A stretch of 64,000 bases of DNA. It comes from Mesobacillus foraminis (GTDB lineage Bacteria; Bacillota; Bacilli; Bacillales; Cytobacillaceae). Below, in pieces: positions 19,105 through 27,297 of this stretch; position 1 is the stretch's first letter, and the number at the start of each line of letters is the position of its first letter. The notes beneath the pieces are model-generated. The model made no database searches. It was not told where the DNA came from and was given only the letters and a program-made list of their open reading frames with translations. The DNA lies in assembly GCF_004340465.1 (NCBI RefSeq), contig NZ_SLVV01000005.1, positions 212,995 through 276,994 on the forward strand. The letters are read 5' to 3'. The translations under genes were made by a program, and so were the position numbers.

Positions 19105-20381
19105 TATTCCCCAGCCTCCATTCCAGTTAAGAAGTAGATGGTATCAAGGTTCACTTTGTTTGCCACTGCGATGATATCATCCTTTGTTGATTCCTGCATC
19201 CCCTTCATCCATTGGTCAAGAGGAACATTGATCTTGGATACTACATTGTGGTATAAAATTTCAACCATCCCTCTGGCCGTATCAAGGGTCTCCAGCATTT
19301 GATTCTCAATGACGGCCTTAGTCTGTTCAATTTCTTCATCTGTAAAATCGCCTGAACGCATTGCATCCATCTGTTCTTTGATGATGTTTACAGCCAGCTC
19401 AAAGTTCTTGAATTCAATTCCTGACATGACCATCATTAATCCTTTGTGGCTTTCTAACCTGGAAGCAACATAATAGGCAAGGCTGGCTTTCTCCCTCACA
19501 TTGTGGAACAGCTTCGAATGGGAAAACCCTCCGAAAATCCCATTAAAGACCTGCAGGGCATAGTAATCAGGATCTCCATACTTTATATGAGTGCGATAGC
19601 CTATGTTTAACTTGCCTTGCTTGACATCCTGCTCTTCTTTAACGACCTTTTCCTCGCGGCGGACGCCATCAAGTGAATTGGAATCCTGAGGAACACGATC
19701 TGCGAACTCAAACAAGGAAGCAGCTGTTGTTTCCACTTCTTCAGGAGAGACATCCCCGATTACGTAAAGATCCAGCTCATCCTCGGCAAAAGCTTTTTGA
19801 TAATATTCAAAAAGGGATACTTCAGAAATGTCATCAACCTGATCCAGCTCCCCATTTGCGTGTAGGGCATATGGCTCCCCTGAACACATTTCCTGTACAA
19901 GCCGGAAGCTGGAATACCGCATTTTATCATCGTTAACAGAATGAATCCGCTGCTTTAACGTGCGTTTTTCCTTCTCAACTGTTTCACCGTCAAACGCATT
20001 GTTCTTAATAAGTGGATTCTTAATAATTTCAGCCAGCAGTTCCAGTCCCTTTTTTAGGAGCGGAGTCTGGTCGCTTAAGAACTTTTCATTTGCAACTTCT
20101 ACTGAGATGGAGATAATTTGATATTCTCCTTTTTTGGATACATCCACAAACATACTGGCCCCGTATAAATCATCCAGGTAGGATCTTAAGGCTGCAGTTG
20201 AGGGATAATTTGCCGTACTGCTCTGCAGGACATAAGGGAGAAGCGCACGCTTGGTTACTGACTCTTTTGATAAAGGCGCCTTCATTTTCCATACCATTGT
20301 GTTTGTTTTGTATTTATCCGATTTTACAATATGAAGCTTATAGCCCTTCATATCTTTTATAGCTTCAGAAATCACTCCCAT
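19104..20381 (-). CDS. ymfF: M16-like protein YmfF, no zinc motif (EF-P modification associated)
   Basis: 425-residue M16 family homologue without HxxEH; the corresponding region reads KRALLPYVLQSSTANYPS, so it should be the non-catalytic partner of YmfH. The C-terminal half retains the M16 fold features (NGIFGGFSHSKLFHNVREKA). The ATG at 20381 has AAAGGAGG upstream. First gene of the ymfF-ymfH(-ymfI) unit; the region before it holds the structured repeats and a bidirectional terminator. Confidence 0.9.
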   Translation of the reverse strand: MGVISEAIKDMKGYKLHIVKSDKYKTNTMVWKMKAPLSKESVTKRALLPYVLQSSTANYPSTAALRSYLDDLYGASMFVDVSKKGEYQIISISVEVANEKFLSDQTPLLKKGLELLAEIIKNPLIKNNAFDGETVEKEKRTLKQRIHSVNDDKMRYSSFRLVQEMCSGEPYALHANGELDQVDDISEVSLFEYYQKAFAEDELDLYVIGDVSPEEVETTAASLFEFADRVPQDSNSLDGVRREEKVVKEEQDVKQGKLNIGYRTHIKYGDPDYYALQVFNGIFGGFSHSKLFHNVREKASLAYYVASRLESHKGLMMVMSGIEFKNFELAVNIIKEQMDAMRSGDFTDEEIEQTKAVIENQMLETLDTARGMVEILYHNVVSKINVPLDQWMKGMQESTKDDIIAVANKVNLDTIYFLTGMEAGE

Positions 20382-20780
20382 ATGGGTCCTCCTTTTTATT
20401 CAGGTGCCTTAAGCAGGCAATGAATGGTTTATCTGTTTTACCTACAAAGCTTTGATTAATACATCTTATGTATTTCCTTCAAAGGTTATATTTTTATCTT
20501 TTCCTTTGTATAAGAACCTATTCCCACTATACCTTTCTGTTTTCCATAATTACAAGTAAATGGGCCTCTTTTCGCCCAATTTCTGGATAAATTAATAGCT
20601 TCCTTTATAGAAGAAGCTTGAAAAGGAAGCTAGTTATTGCTTTTTTTCATTGAGATCGCTTAATGATTAATGGCAAAGTTTTTCCTTTGAGACTGGTACA
20701 AAAGCTTGTCCTCAAATAGAAAACCTAATTGATTTGGATCATCATGCCTTGCATTTTTAATTATTCCTATAAAAAGCACG
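20382..20780. other. ymfF upstream region
   Basis: AT-rich non-coding stretch that should carry the ymfF promoter. A small hairpin GAAGCTTGAAAAGGAAGC-like arrangement occurs near 20611-20630. No gene or clear promoter could be assigned. Confidence 0.4.
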
Positions 20781-20810
20781 AAAAAACCCAGGTTTTCCAC
20801 CTGGGTTTTT
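20781..20810. terminator. Bidirectional terminator beyond the repeat cluster
   Basis: AAAACCCAGGT with ACCTGGGTTTT around a short T/C loop, A-run on one side and T-run on the other, so it can act in both directions. It is the first strong terminator downstream of nupQ on the minus strand, about 575 bases after its stop. Confidence 0.85.
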
Positions 20811-20836
20811 GTAAAACACACTATGTGCTTGATCAC

Positions 20837-20867
20837 CGTTCGCAAGAGGACGTCTCAGGATAGTTGG
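20837..20867. repeat. Degenerate copy of the hairpin tail module
   Basis: The segment GTTCGCAAGAGGACGTCTC resembles GTTCGCCACAGGACGTGGC of the intact tail modules and directly precedes core copy A. Likely an eroded tail. Confidence 0.5.
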
Positions 20868-20977
20868 CGATTCCGCTTTTCTACTTGTCCAGCTCCATCG
20901 CCTAGCCCCTCGGGTCATAAGACACTTCCCTTCAGAAGGCAAAGAACGCCTTCCTGAGGGGCATGTCTTATGCCTGT
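20868..20977 (+). repeat. Structured interspersed repeat, core copy A
   Basis: About 110 bases shared with copies B and C and with the copies upstream of pyrH. Contains CATAAGACA/TGTCTTATG as a perfect 9-bp outer helix and GAAGGC-AAAGAAC-GCCTTC as the inner hairpin (20935-20953). Its 3' closing arm is replaced by the tail module. Confidence 0.9.
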
Positions 20978-21054
20978 CTGACTTGCACAGGACGTGCTGA
21001 CGTCAACGTTCGCCACAGGACGTGGCGGGTTTTAGTTGACGGTCCTTAATACAG
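20978..21054 (+). repeat. Hairpin-rich tail module, copy 1
   Basis: About 75 bases, almost identical to the module at 21288-21364. Three perfect helices: GCAC/GTGC (20985-20997), CGCCAC/GTGGCG (21011-21027), and GTCAAC/GTTGAC (21002-21007 with 21035-21040) enclosing the second. Both small loops are AGGAC. Confidence 0.9.
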
Positions 21055-21055
21055 G

Positions 21056-21179
21056 GCGATTCCGCTTTTCTACTTGTCCAGCTCCTCCGCCTAGCCCCTC
21101 GGGTCATAAGCCACTTCCCTTCAGAAGGCAAAGAACGCCTTCCTGCGGGAATCGTCTTATGCCTGTCAGGGCTGAACAG
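21056..21179 (+). repeat. Structured interspersed repeat, core copy B
   Basis: Full-length copy that retains both closing arms: CGCCT-AGCCC at the 5' side and GGGCT-gaac-AGGCG at the 3' side, then CATAAG/CTTATG and GAAGGC-AAAGAAC-GCCTTC (21124-21142). Runs directly into copy C. Confidence 0.9.
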
Positions 21180-21287
21180 GCGATTCCGCTTTTCTTTTGT
21201 CCAGCTCCTCCGCCTAGCCCCTCGGGTCATAAGCCATTCCCCTTCTGAAGGCAAAGAACGCCTTCCTGCGGGGACTGTCTTATGCCT
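21180..21287 (+). repeat. Structured interspersed repeat, core copy C
   Basis: Same core with inner hairpin at 21247-21265. As in copy A, the 3' closing arm is replaced by the tail module. 124 bases separate the starts of B and C. Confidence 0.9.
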
Positions 21288-21364
21288 GTCTGACTTGCAC
21301 AGGACGTGCTGACGTCAACGTTCGCCACAGGACGTGGCGGGTTTTAGTTGACGGTCCTTTATAC
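21288..21364 (+). repeat. Hairpin-rich tail module, copy 2
   Basis: Differs from copy 1 at only a few bases near its 3' end. It lies about 20 bases beyond the nupQ stop codon, so on the minus strand it would be the first part of the nup 3' untranslated RNA. Confidence 0.9.
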
Positions 21365-21384
21365 AAGGCGGATCCGCTTTTCTT

Positions 21385-22344
21385 TTACCTGCTACCCTTT
21401 ATATAGTGCGTTCCGGATGCCTTTGGCGCATCTGCGCGTCCGATAAAGCCTGTCAACGCCAGGATTGTCAATACATACGGTGCAATTAACAAGTATACAT
21501 TTGGAATGTTCTCGAGGAAAGGCAGGCTCTTTCCGATGATACTCAAGCTCTGTGCAAAACCGAAGAAAATCGCTGCACCCATCGCTCCCAGCGGATGCCA
21601 CTTTCCGAAGATCATCGCCGCCAGCGCCATAAAGCCTTGTCCGCTGATGGTTGCGTGACTGAAGTCAGAAGAAATGGACTGAGCATATACAGCACCGCCT
21701 AGTCCTCCTAACGCTCCAGAGAGAATGACTCCGATATATCGCATTTTTGTTACATTGATACCCATTGTATCGGCTGCCATCGGATGCTCCCCGACCGAAC
21801 GGAGGCGCAGGCCAAACGGTGTCTTGTAGATAACAAACCATACAATTATCGCGATAATAATCGCAACATAGGATGTCCAGTACGTATTCGAAAAGAACAA
21901 ATCGCCGATCACTGGAATGCTGCTTAATACCGGAATGTCAATTTTGCTAAACCCTTCCTGGATAATGTCTGTTTGTCCTTTATCATAGATCAATTTTACC
22001 AGGAACAAAGTTACCCCTACTGCAAGGAGATTGATAGCAACCCCCGAAACGGTATGATCGGCTCGGAAGGTGATCGATGCTACGGCATGCAGCATGGAAA
22101 ATACCGCTCCCGCAGCCATCGCAACCAAAAGGGCAACCCATGGAGTCATATTTCCAAGAGTATCAACAGTACTGAGATTGAAAACAATGGCTGTAAAGGC
22201 GCCGATTACCATCAAGCCTTCGAGCCCGATGTTAACAACCCCGGATCTTTCGGAGAATATACCACCTAATGCAGTGAGAATAAGTGGTGCTGCCCAAAGT
22301 AAAGTAGATGGGATAATAATTAAAAGGATATCCATCAAGCCCAC
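21385..22344 (-). CDS. nupQ: Nucleoside ABC transporter permease NupQ (YufQ-like)
   Basis: Inner-membrane permease (319 residues, about eight to ten hydrophobic segments) of the BPD_transp_2 family used by BmpA-type nucleoside importers. The motif region GIFSERSGVVNIGLEGLMVI is typical. GTG start at 22344 directly after the nupP stop, with GGGGG 8 bases upstream. Last gene of nupN-O-P-Q; the structured repeat cluster follows its stop. Confidence 0.92.
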   Translation of the reverse strand: MGLMDILLIIIPSTLLWAAPLILTALGGIFSERSGVVNIGLEGLMVIGAFTAIVFNLSTVDTLGNMTPWVALLVAMAAGAVFSMLHAVASITFRADHTVSGVAINLLAVGVTLFLVKLIYDKGQTDIIQEGFSKIDIPVLSSIPVIGDLFFSNTYWTSYVAIIIAIIVWFVIYKTPFGLRLRSVGEHPMAADTMGINVTKMRYIGVILSGALGGLGGAVYAQSISSDFSHATISGQGFMALAAMIFGKWHPLGAMGAAIFFGFAQSLSIIGKSLPFLENIPNVYLLIAPYVLTILALTGFIGRADAPKASGTHYIKGSR

Positions 22345-23391
22345 TTATTTCACCCCCTTCTTGCTCATTCTTTGAATGAACCATCGAATAATATAGCTTG
22401 AAGCAACAAAGAAAATTATAAGGGCAATTATGATATCGACCAATTCGTTTGGAATACCAGCTTCAAGCGGCATGTTCAATGCGCCGACCTTCAGGCTTCC
22501 AAAAAGAAATGCCGCAAGAACTACACCGATTGCTGTATTTCCTCCCAGTAGAGCCACAGCGATACCATCGAAGCCGACTCCTGTAAATCCGCTCTTGATT
22601 GCTGTATAGCCGAATGTTCCCAGACCTTCCATAGCACCTGCGAGCCCTGCAAAAGTCCCGGAAATAACCATTGATAAAATAATATTATTCTTTACGTTCA
22701 TACCTGCATATTGTGAAGCGTGCTCGTTAAATCCTACTGCTCGAAGTTCAAACCCTTTTGTCGTTTTTTCAAGGATAAACCACATCAGAATGGCACAGAT
22801 GACGGCTATAAATATTCCCCAGTGAAGACGGGAATACTCTGTCAAACCCTCAAAGAATGGAGATCGGAGGGAAGCAGTGTCTGCAATATTTTCTGAACGT
22901 TCTTTTCCTTCTGATAAAACTGTACGAATTACATTATTGGTCACATGAAGTGCCACATAGTTCATCATGATGGTTACGATAACCTCATGGACCCTGAACT
23001 TAGCCTTTAGATAACCAGGTATAAAGGCCCATAATGCACCAGCAGCTGCCGCAGCAAGAATGGCGAGCGGCAGGTGAATGACTTTAGGCAGATCGAAGGA
23101 TACCCCTACCCAGACGGCTGCAAGCCAGCCAACGATCAGCTGTCCCTCTACCCCGATATTGAATAGTCCTGTCCTAAATGCAAAAGCTACAGCAAGACCA
23201 GCAAGGATATAGGGGGTAACCTGTCGAATGACTTCACCCGTAAAGTAAACATCTCCAAATGCACCATTCCATAGTGCGGTATAGCCCGCTGCCGCATCGT
23301 ATCCGCTGGCAACCATGATAATCGTCCCTACCAGGATTCCCAGCAGGACGGCTATGACAGGGACAAGTATATTTTTCGTCCGGTTAGACAT
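22345..23391 (-). CDS. nupP: Nucleoside ABC transporter permease NupP (YufP-like)
   Basis: Second permease of the importer (348 residues), with FRTGLFNIGVEGQLIVGWLA and GVGFDGIAVALLGGNTAIG typical of the family. The ATG at 23391 is preferred over a GTG 12 bases upstream because AGGTGA lies 8 bases before it. It overlaps the nupO stop by 8 bases, so translation is coupled. Confidence 0.92.
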   Translation of the reverse strand: MSNRTKNILVPVIAVLLGILVGTIIMVASGYDAAAGYTALWNGAFGDVYFTGEVIRQVTPYILAGLAVAFAFRTGLFNIGVEGQLIVGWLAAVWVGVSFDLPKVIHLPLAILAAAAAGALWAFIPGYLKAKFRVHEVIVTIMMNYVALHVTNNVIRTVLSEGKERSENIADTASLRSPFFEGLTEYSRLHWGIFIAVICAILMWFILEKTTKGFELRAVGFNEHASQYAGMNVKNNIILSMVISGTFAGLAGAMEGLGTFGYTAIKSGFTGVGFDGIAVALLGGNTAIGVVLAAFLFGSLKVGALNMPLEAGIPNELVDIIIALIIFFVASSYIIRWFIQRMSKKGVK

Positions 23392-24919
23392 TCGTTTCTT
23401 CACCTGCTTCCTTCCGCTTCGAACCGGCCATCAGAAGCCCCAGCTCCTGCTCCGTCGTTTCTTTTGGATTCACAATAGCCACAATCTCGCCTTCGTATAT
23501 AACCGCAATCCGGTCACTCACATTCATAATTTCATCTAATTCAAACGAAATGAGAAGTACTGCTTTCCCTTTATCCCGCTGTTCAATCAGGCGTTTATGG
23601 ATGAATTCAATTGCTCCTACATCCAGTCCTCGCGTCGGCTGAGCCGCTATAAGGATTTCCGGGTCTCTGTCAACTTCCCTGCCTATGATAGCCTTCTGCT
23701 GGTTTCCGCCTGACAGGGCCCTTGCAGGAGTAAATTCATTGGGAGTGCGGACATCATACTCTTTAATTAACTTCCGTGCCTTATCATAGATATTCTTAAA
23801 ATTCATAACCCCTGACTTGGAGAAAGGACTTTTATAATAGGTTTGAAGAACCATATTTTCCCCAATCGGATAATTCAAAACGAGGCCATGTTTGTGCCGA
23901 TCCTGGGGAATGTGAGCCAATCCGGATTCTGTAATCTTTCTTGGAGTAAGGTTCAGTATTTCCTTGCCCTTAATTTTTACGCTGCCGCTTTCCGCTTTGC
24001 GCAGCCCTGTAATCGCCTCGATCAATTCGGTTTGTCCGTTTCCATCCACCCCTGCAATCCCTACGATTTCACCTGCCCGAACAGACAGGTCTAGACCCCT
24101 GACAGCCTGGACTCCCCTGGAATCCTTCACAGCCAGTCCTTTGATTTTCAGAACATCGCCGGCAGGATTGGCTTCTGATTTATCAGTGGTAAAAACAACA
24201 TCCCGGCCGACCATCAAGCTGGCCAGTTCGTTTGGATTTGTTTCGCTGACGTTTACAGTGCCAATTCCTTTCCCTTTGCGAATAACAGTGACACGATCAC
24301 AAACTTCCATAATTTCTTTCAGTTTATGGGTAATAAGGATGATGGATTTTCCTTCTTTTATCAAAGTCCGTAAAATCTGAATCAGTTCTTTAATCTCCTG
24401 AGGGGTCAAAACAGCCGTCGGTTCATCGAAAATAAGGATTTCCGCACCGCGATACAGCGTTTTCAAAATTTCAACACGCTGCTGCATACCAACAGATATG
24501 TCTGAAATCTTGGCCTGCGGGTCAACTGCAAGACCATAGCGTTCTGAAATTTTCCTGACTTCCTCTTCGGCAGTTCGAATATCGATTACTCCGCCTTTGG
24601 TTGTTTCCATGCCGAGAATAATATTTTCCGTAACGCTAAAGGTGTCAACCAGCATAAAATGCTGATGAACCATCCCAATTCCAAGATCATTTGCAATATT
24701 GGGATTTGTAATATTAACAGGTTTTCCTTTGACTTTTATTTCTCCTTGTTCTGGCTGATAAAGGCCGAATAAAACATTCATCAAAGTTGATTTACCTGCT
24801 CCATTTTCGCCAAGAAGCGCATGGATTTCCCCTTTTTTTACTTGCAGTGTAATATTGTCGTTTGCGACAAAGCCCGAGAATTCTTTACGAATATTGAGCA
24901 TTTCAATAACATATTCCAC
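23384..24919 (-). CDS. nupO: Nucleoside ABC transporter ATP-binding protein NupO (YufO-like)
   Basis: Tandem ABC ATPase (511 residues). The first domain has Walker A GENGAGKST and signature ISVGMQQRVEIL with IFDEPTAVLTP; the second has GVDGNGQTE in place of a canonical Walker A and LSGGNQQKAI with AAQPTRGLDVG, as usual for this sugar/nucleoside subfamily where the second site is degenerate. GTG start. Separated from nupN by 265 bases that hold hairpins and a palindrome. Confidence 0.94.
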   Translation of the reverse strand: MEYVIEMLNIRKEFSGFVANDNITLQVKKGEIHALLGENGAGKSTLMNVLFGLYQPEQGEIKVKGKPVNITNPNIANDLGIGMVHQHFMLVDTFSVTENIILGMETTKGGVIDIRTAEEEVRKISERYGLAVDPQAKISDISVGMQQRVEILKTLYRGAEILIFDEPTAVLTPQEIKELIQILRTLIKEGKSIILITHKLKEIMEVCDRVTVIRKGKGIGTVNVSETNPNELASLMVGRDVVFTTDKSEANPAGDVLKIKGLAVKDSRGVQAVRGLDLSVRAGEIVGIAGVDGNGQTELIEAITGLRKAESGSVKIKGKEILNLTPRKITESGLAHIPQDRHKHGLVLNYPIGENMVLQTYYKSPFSKSGVMNFKNIYDKARKLIKEYDVRTPNEFTPARALSGGNQQKAIIGREVDRDPEILIAAQPTRGLDVGAIEFIHKRLIEQRDKGKAVLLISFELDEIMNVSDRIAVIYEGEIVAIVNPKETTEQELGLLMAGSKRKEAGEETNV

Positions 24920-24960
24920 TTGTTTGCTTCACTCCCCACATTAGGTAGAAAAAGATAGTA

Positions 24961-24974
24961 GTAAGAGGTCTTAC
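24961..24974. promoter_or_regulatory. Palindrome before nupO sharing the core of the gntR operator
   Basis: GTAAGAGGTCTTAC is a perfect palindrome. Its complement-equivalent core AGACCTCT is the centre of the larger palindrome at the gntR promoter, which suggests a second binding site for the same regulator. No promoter is obvious next to it. Confidence 0.4.
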
Positions 24975-25089
24975 CTCAATTACATGCAAAAAATGGGGTT
25001 TCCCCCTGAAAACCTTAAATGAAAAGCAGAACGTTTTCTGCTCTTCAGTTAGGGTTTTGCTGGCATCTTAGTCCCCATTCATAGTTTTA

Positions 25090-25130
25090 CTGAAAGGAAT
25101 AAGATGCAATGTGCACCTTATTCCTTTCAG
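25090..25130 (-). promoter_or_regulatory. Stable stem-loop between nupN and nupO
   Basis: Perfect 14-bp stem CTGAAAGGAATAAG/CTTATTCCTTTCAG (25090-25103 with 25117-25130) without a following T-run. Placed after the binding-protein gene, it resembles 3' stabilising hairpins that keep the binding-protein mRNA more abundant than the permease mRNA. A second short hairpin lies at 25025-25042. Confidence 0.7.
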
Positions 25131-25184
25131 GTAAAGTGATCCAGCTGCATGCAAGGAAGATCCTTATGAGCCAGTTGGTTTATT

Positions 25185-26297
25185 TTATTTTACAGAGAAG
25201 TTTTTAAGATCCTTTAAAGTCCCCGGAACTGTGATATCTCCATTTTTGATTTTTTCTTCAAATTCTTTAACTTTAGCTTCAATGTCAGCTTTCGCAGCCA
25301 CTTCATCATTGATTTTAGCCAGGCCTACGCCATCTTCAGCCAAACCGTATACAGTTGTTTCTCCGCCAGGGAAATTTCCTTCCTTAGCTTTTGTAGAAAG
25401 GTCTTTAACTGCAACATCTACACGTTTTAGAGCAGAAGTGATGATCACATTATGTTTTTTCCCGTCAATTGTCACTACACCTTCTGCTTCCTGGTCTGAG
25501 TCAACCCCGATTGCCCAGTAGTTTTTAGAAGGATTCTTCATCTTTAAGTCGCGAGCTTCTTTGAATAGTCCGTTACCAGTTGCACCAGCTGCGTGGAAAA
25601 TGACGTCTGTTCCAGAAGAATACATTCTAGAAGCGATGGATTGTCCAATTTCTGCTTTGTCAAATGCCTCTGCATACTGAACATCTACGTTTGCATCTGC
25701 GTTTACAGCTTTGACTCCGGCAAGGAAACCAGCTTCAAAGCGTTCGATAACCTCACTCTTCATTCCGCCGATAAAACCAATTTTATTGGATTCTGTTGCA
25801 AGTCCCGCTGCAACTCCAGCCAGGAAAGATGCCTCCTGCTCTTTGAAAAGGACGCTTGCAACGTTGGGCTGTTCTACTACACTATCGACGATACCGAAGT
25901 GAGCATCTTTTTGCTGCCCTGCGATCTCATTTACAGCCTCTGCCATCATAAACCCAATACCAAATACTAGGTTGAAATCTTGGCGAGCCAGGGAATTAAG
26001 GTTAGTTGTATAATCAGCATCTGATTGAGATTGTAAGTAATTGTATCCGTCCTGGCCTTTTTCGAGACCATTTTCTTCACCAAATTCCTGGATTCCTTTC
26101 CAGGCGGATTGGTTGAAGGATTTATCATCAATTCCTCCGACATCTGTAACCATGGCTACTTTGAATGTCTCTTCTGTGTTTTTGCCATTGTCACCAGTGG
26201 TTTCGTCTTTTTTTGCGTCATTGTTGCCACAAGCGCCAAGGATTGTTCCAGCAGCCAGTACAAGCGACAGAGCTAAACCAAATTTTCGCTTTTTCAA
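25185..26297 (-). CDS. nupN: Nucleoside-binding lipoprotein NupN (BmpA/Med family)
   Basis: Extracellular solute-binding lipoprotein of 370 residues. Signal peptide with lipobox L20-G-A-C23, followed by an acidic/Asn linker and a periplasmic-binding fold of the BmpA type (VTDVGGIDDKSFNQSAWKGI, FIGGMKSEVIERFEAGFLAG, HAAGATGNGLF). It should deliver nucleosides to NupOPQ. The start is TTG at 26297 with AGGGGG 8 bases upstream. Lies 82 bases after the gntR stop. Confidence 0.93.
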   Translation of the reverse strand: MKKRKFGLALSLVLAAGTILGACGNNDAKKDETTGDNGKNTEETFKVAMVTDVGGIDDKSFNQSAWKGIQEFGEENGLEKGQDGYNYLQSQSDADYTTNLNSLARQDFNLVFGIGFMMAEAVNEIAGQQKDAHFGIVDSVVEQPNVASVLFKEQEASFLAGVAAGLATESNKIGFIGGMKSEVIERFEAGFLAGVKAVNADANVDVQYAEAFDKAEIGQSIASRMYSSGTDVIFHAAGATGNGLFKEARDLKMKNPSKNYWAIGVDSDQEAEGVVTIDGKKHNVIITSALKRVDVAVKDLSTKAKEGNFPGGETTVYGLAEDGVGLAKINDEVAAKADIEAKVKEFEEKIKNGDITVPGTLKDLKNFSVK

Positions 26298-26323
26298 GTT
26301 TGGTACCCCCTAAGGATTGTTTG

Positions 26324-26339
26324 GTCGATTTAGTAGAAA
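26324..26339. promoter_or_regulatory. Shared 16-base motif upstream of nupN
   Basis: GTCGATTTAGTAGAAA, matching the gntR upstream element at 27212-27227 at 15 of 16 positions and in the same orientation. Candidate regulator site or conserved promoter element. Confidence 0.45.
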
Positions 26340-26379
26340 CGGAAGGTCAGCAGGTTAAGGTTTCCTTGTCCATAAAAAG

Positions 26380-27105
26380 TCAAAATCTTTTTCTCAGAAC
26401 ATGAAAACTAAACTTATCTGCCTTAAAATAATTGACTGAAAAAAGAATTGGTACATCCATTTCATCGAAATGCATCTGCTTTAAAACTAGCAATGCAGTT
26501 TCAGGGTCACACTCCAGAATGGGCGATATTTTTTCGTGATAGCCAATCGGCTCGATTTGGGCGACAGCGTATGCAATTTTCCTGCTCGATCCTTCCTCAA
26601 GCATTTGGAATATCGATTCTCTTTCATATGCAAAGGATTCTGGTAAAATCTCTGAAGGAACCTTGTCTATGCAATAGACAACTGGCTCCCCGTTCGCAGT
26701 CCTTACCCTCTCAAACACGACTAATTCGTCCTCCGGTGAGCATGTGAAACGGTTAATATCCTCTTCGGTAGGTCCAGTTGTAGAAGTTTCAAGAAAGATG
26801 GTCCCCGGTTTCATACCTGCCTGTGCAATCATATCTGTCACACTGTTCAGCTGCTCGATTCCCGAGGTAAACAGCGGTTTGGCATTCACAAATGTGCCGA
26901 CTCCGTGCCTGCGAATAATAACGTTTTCTTCTTCAAGAATCCGCAATGCCTCGCGAAGAGTGGCTCTGCTTACACCAAGCTGTTTTGATAGGTCAAATTC
27001 AGACGGGAGCTTTTCTTTCTCTTTATAGACTCCTTTTTGAATGTCCTTTTTAAGGTGATCGATAACTTGTAAATAAAGGTGACGATTATCTGACTTGATT
27101 GACAT
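26380..27105 (-). CDS. ymfC: GntR-family transcriptional regulator (HutC/UTRA type, YmfC-like)
   Basis: 241 residues: an N-terminal winged helix-turn-helix ([20 protein letters not shown] with [19 protein letters not shown]) and a C-terminal UTRA effector domain ([20 protein letters not shown]). It directly precedes nupN and matches ymfC of B. subtilis by position after spoIIIE. A perfect palindrome sits about 28 bases upstream of its start, between promoter and gene, as expected for autorepression. The effector is unknown; a nucleoside is a reasonable guess from the neighbours. Confidence 0.88.
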   Translation of the reverse strand: MSIKSDNRHLYLQVIDHLKKDIQKGVYKEKEKLPSEFDLSKQLGVSRATLREALRILEEENVIIRRHGVGTFVNAKPLFTSGIEQLNSVTDMIAQAGMKPGTIFLETSTTGPTEEDINRFTCSPEDELVVFERVRTANGEPVVYCIDKVPSEILPESFAYERESIFQMLEEGSSRKIAYAVAQIEPIGYHEKISPILECDPETALLVLKQMHFDEMDVPILFSVNYFKADKFSFHVLRKRF

Positions 27106-27132
27106 AGGGTTTCCTCCAACCTTCTTCTCCAG

Positions 27133-27150
27133 ACATCAGACCTCTGATGT
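27133..27150. promoter_or_regulatory. Perfect palindrome at the gntR (ymfC) promoter, probable operator
   Basis: ACATCAGACCTCTGATGT: 8-base arms with a CC spacer. It lies about 25 bases downstream of a TATAGT -10 box, hence over the transcription start, and 28 bases before the regulator start codon. Confidence 0.7.
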
Positions 27151-27174
27151 TTTACATTCCTACTAATCGAAAAT

Positions 27175-27183
27175 ACTATAACA
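27175..27183 (-). promoter_or_regulatory. Candidate extended -10 promoter of ymfC-nupNOPQ
   Basis: TGTTATAGT on the minus strand fits TGnTATAAT with one mismatch. No strong -35 box at 17 bases. Position relative to the palindrome supports it. Confidence 0.5.
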
Positions 27184-27211
27184 CTTTTTTATTTATAAAT
27201 AAATAGAGTTT

Positions 27212-27227
27212 GTCGATTTTGTAGAAA
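27212..27227. promoter_or_regulatory. Shared 16-base motif upstream of ymfC
   Basis: GTCGATTTTGTAGAAA, the partner of the element before nupN at 26324-26339. It lies about 30 bases upstream of the -10 box. Confidence 0.45.
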
Positions 27228-27297
27228 AAACCAAACAAATAATAAATTAAGAAAATTCAACCTCCAAAAGTCCCCATTAACTGGAAGGTGATTACAA

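Noticed and set aside
20757..21254. Open frames giving peptides with a repeated MTRGARRRSWT-type motif
   Set aside because: They are translations of the structured repeat copies; the peptide similarity follows from DNA repetition, there are no ribosome binding sites, and the arms are constrained by base pairing.
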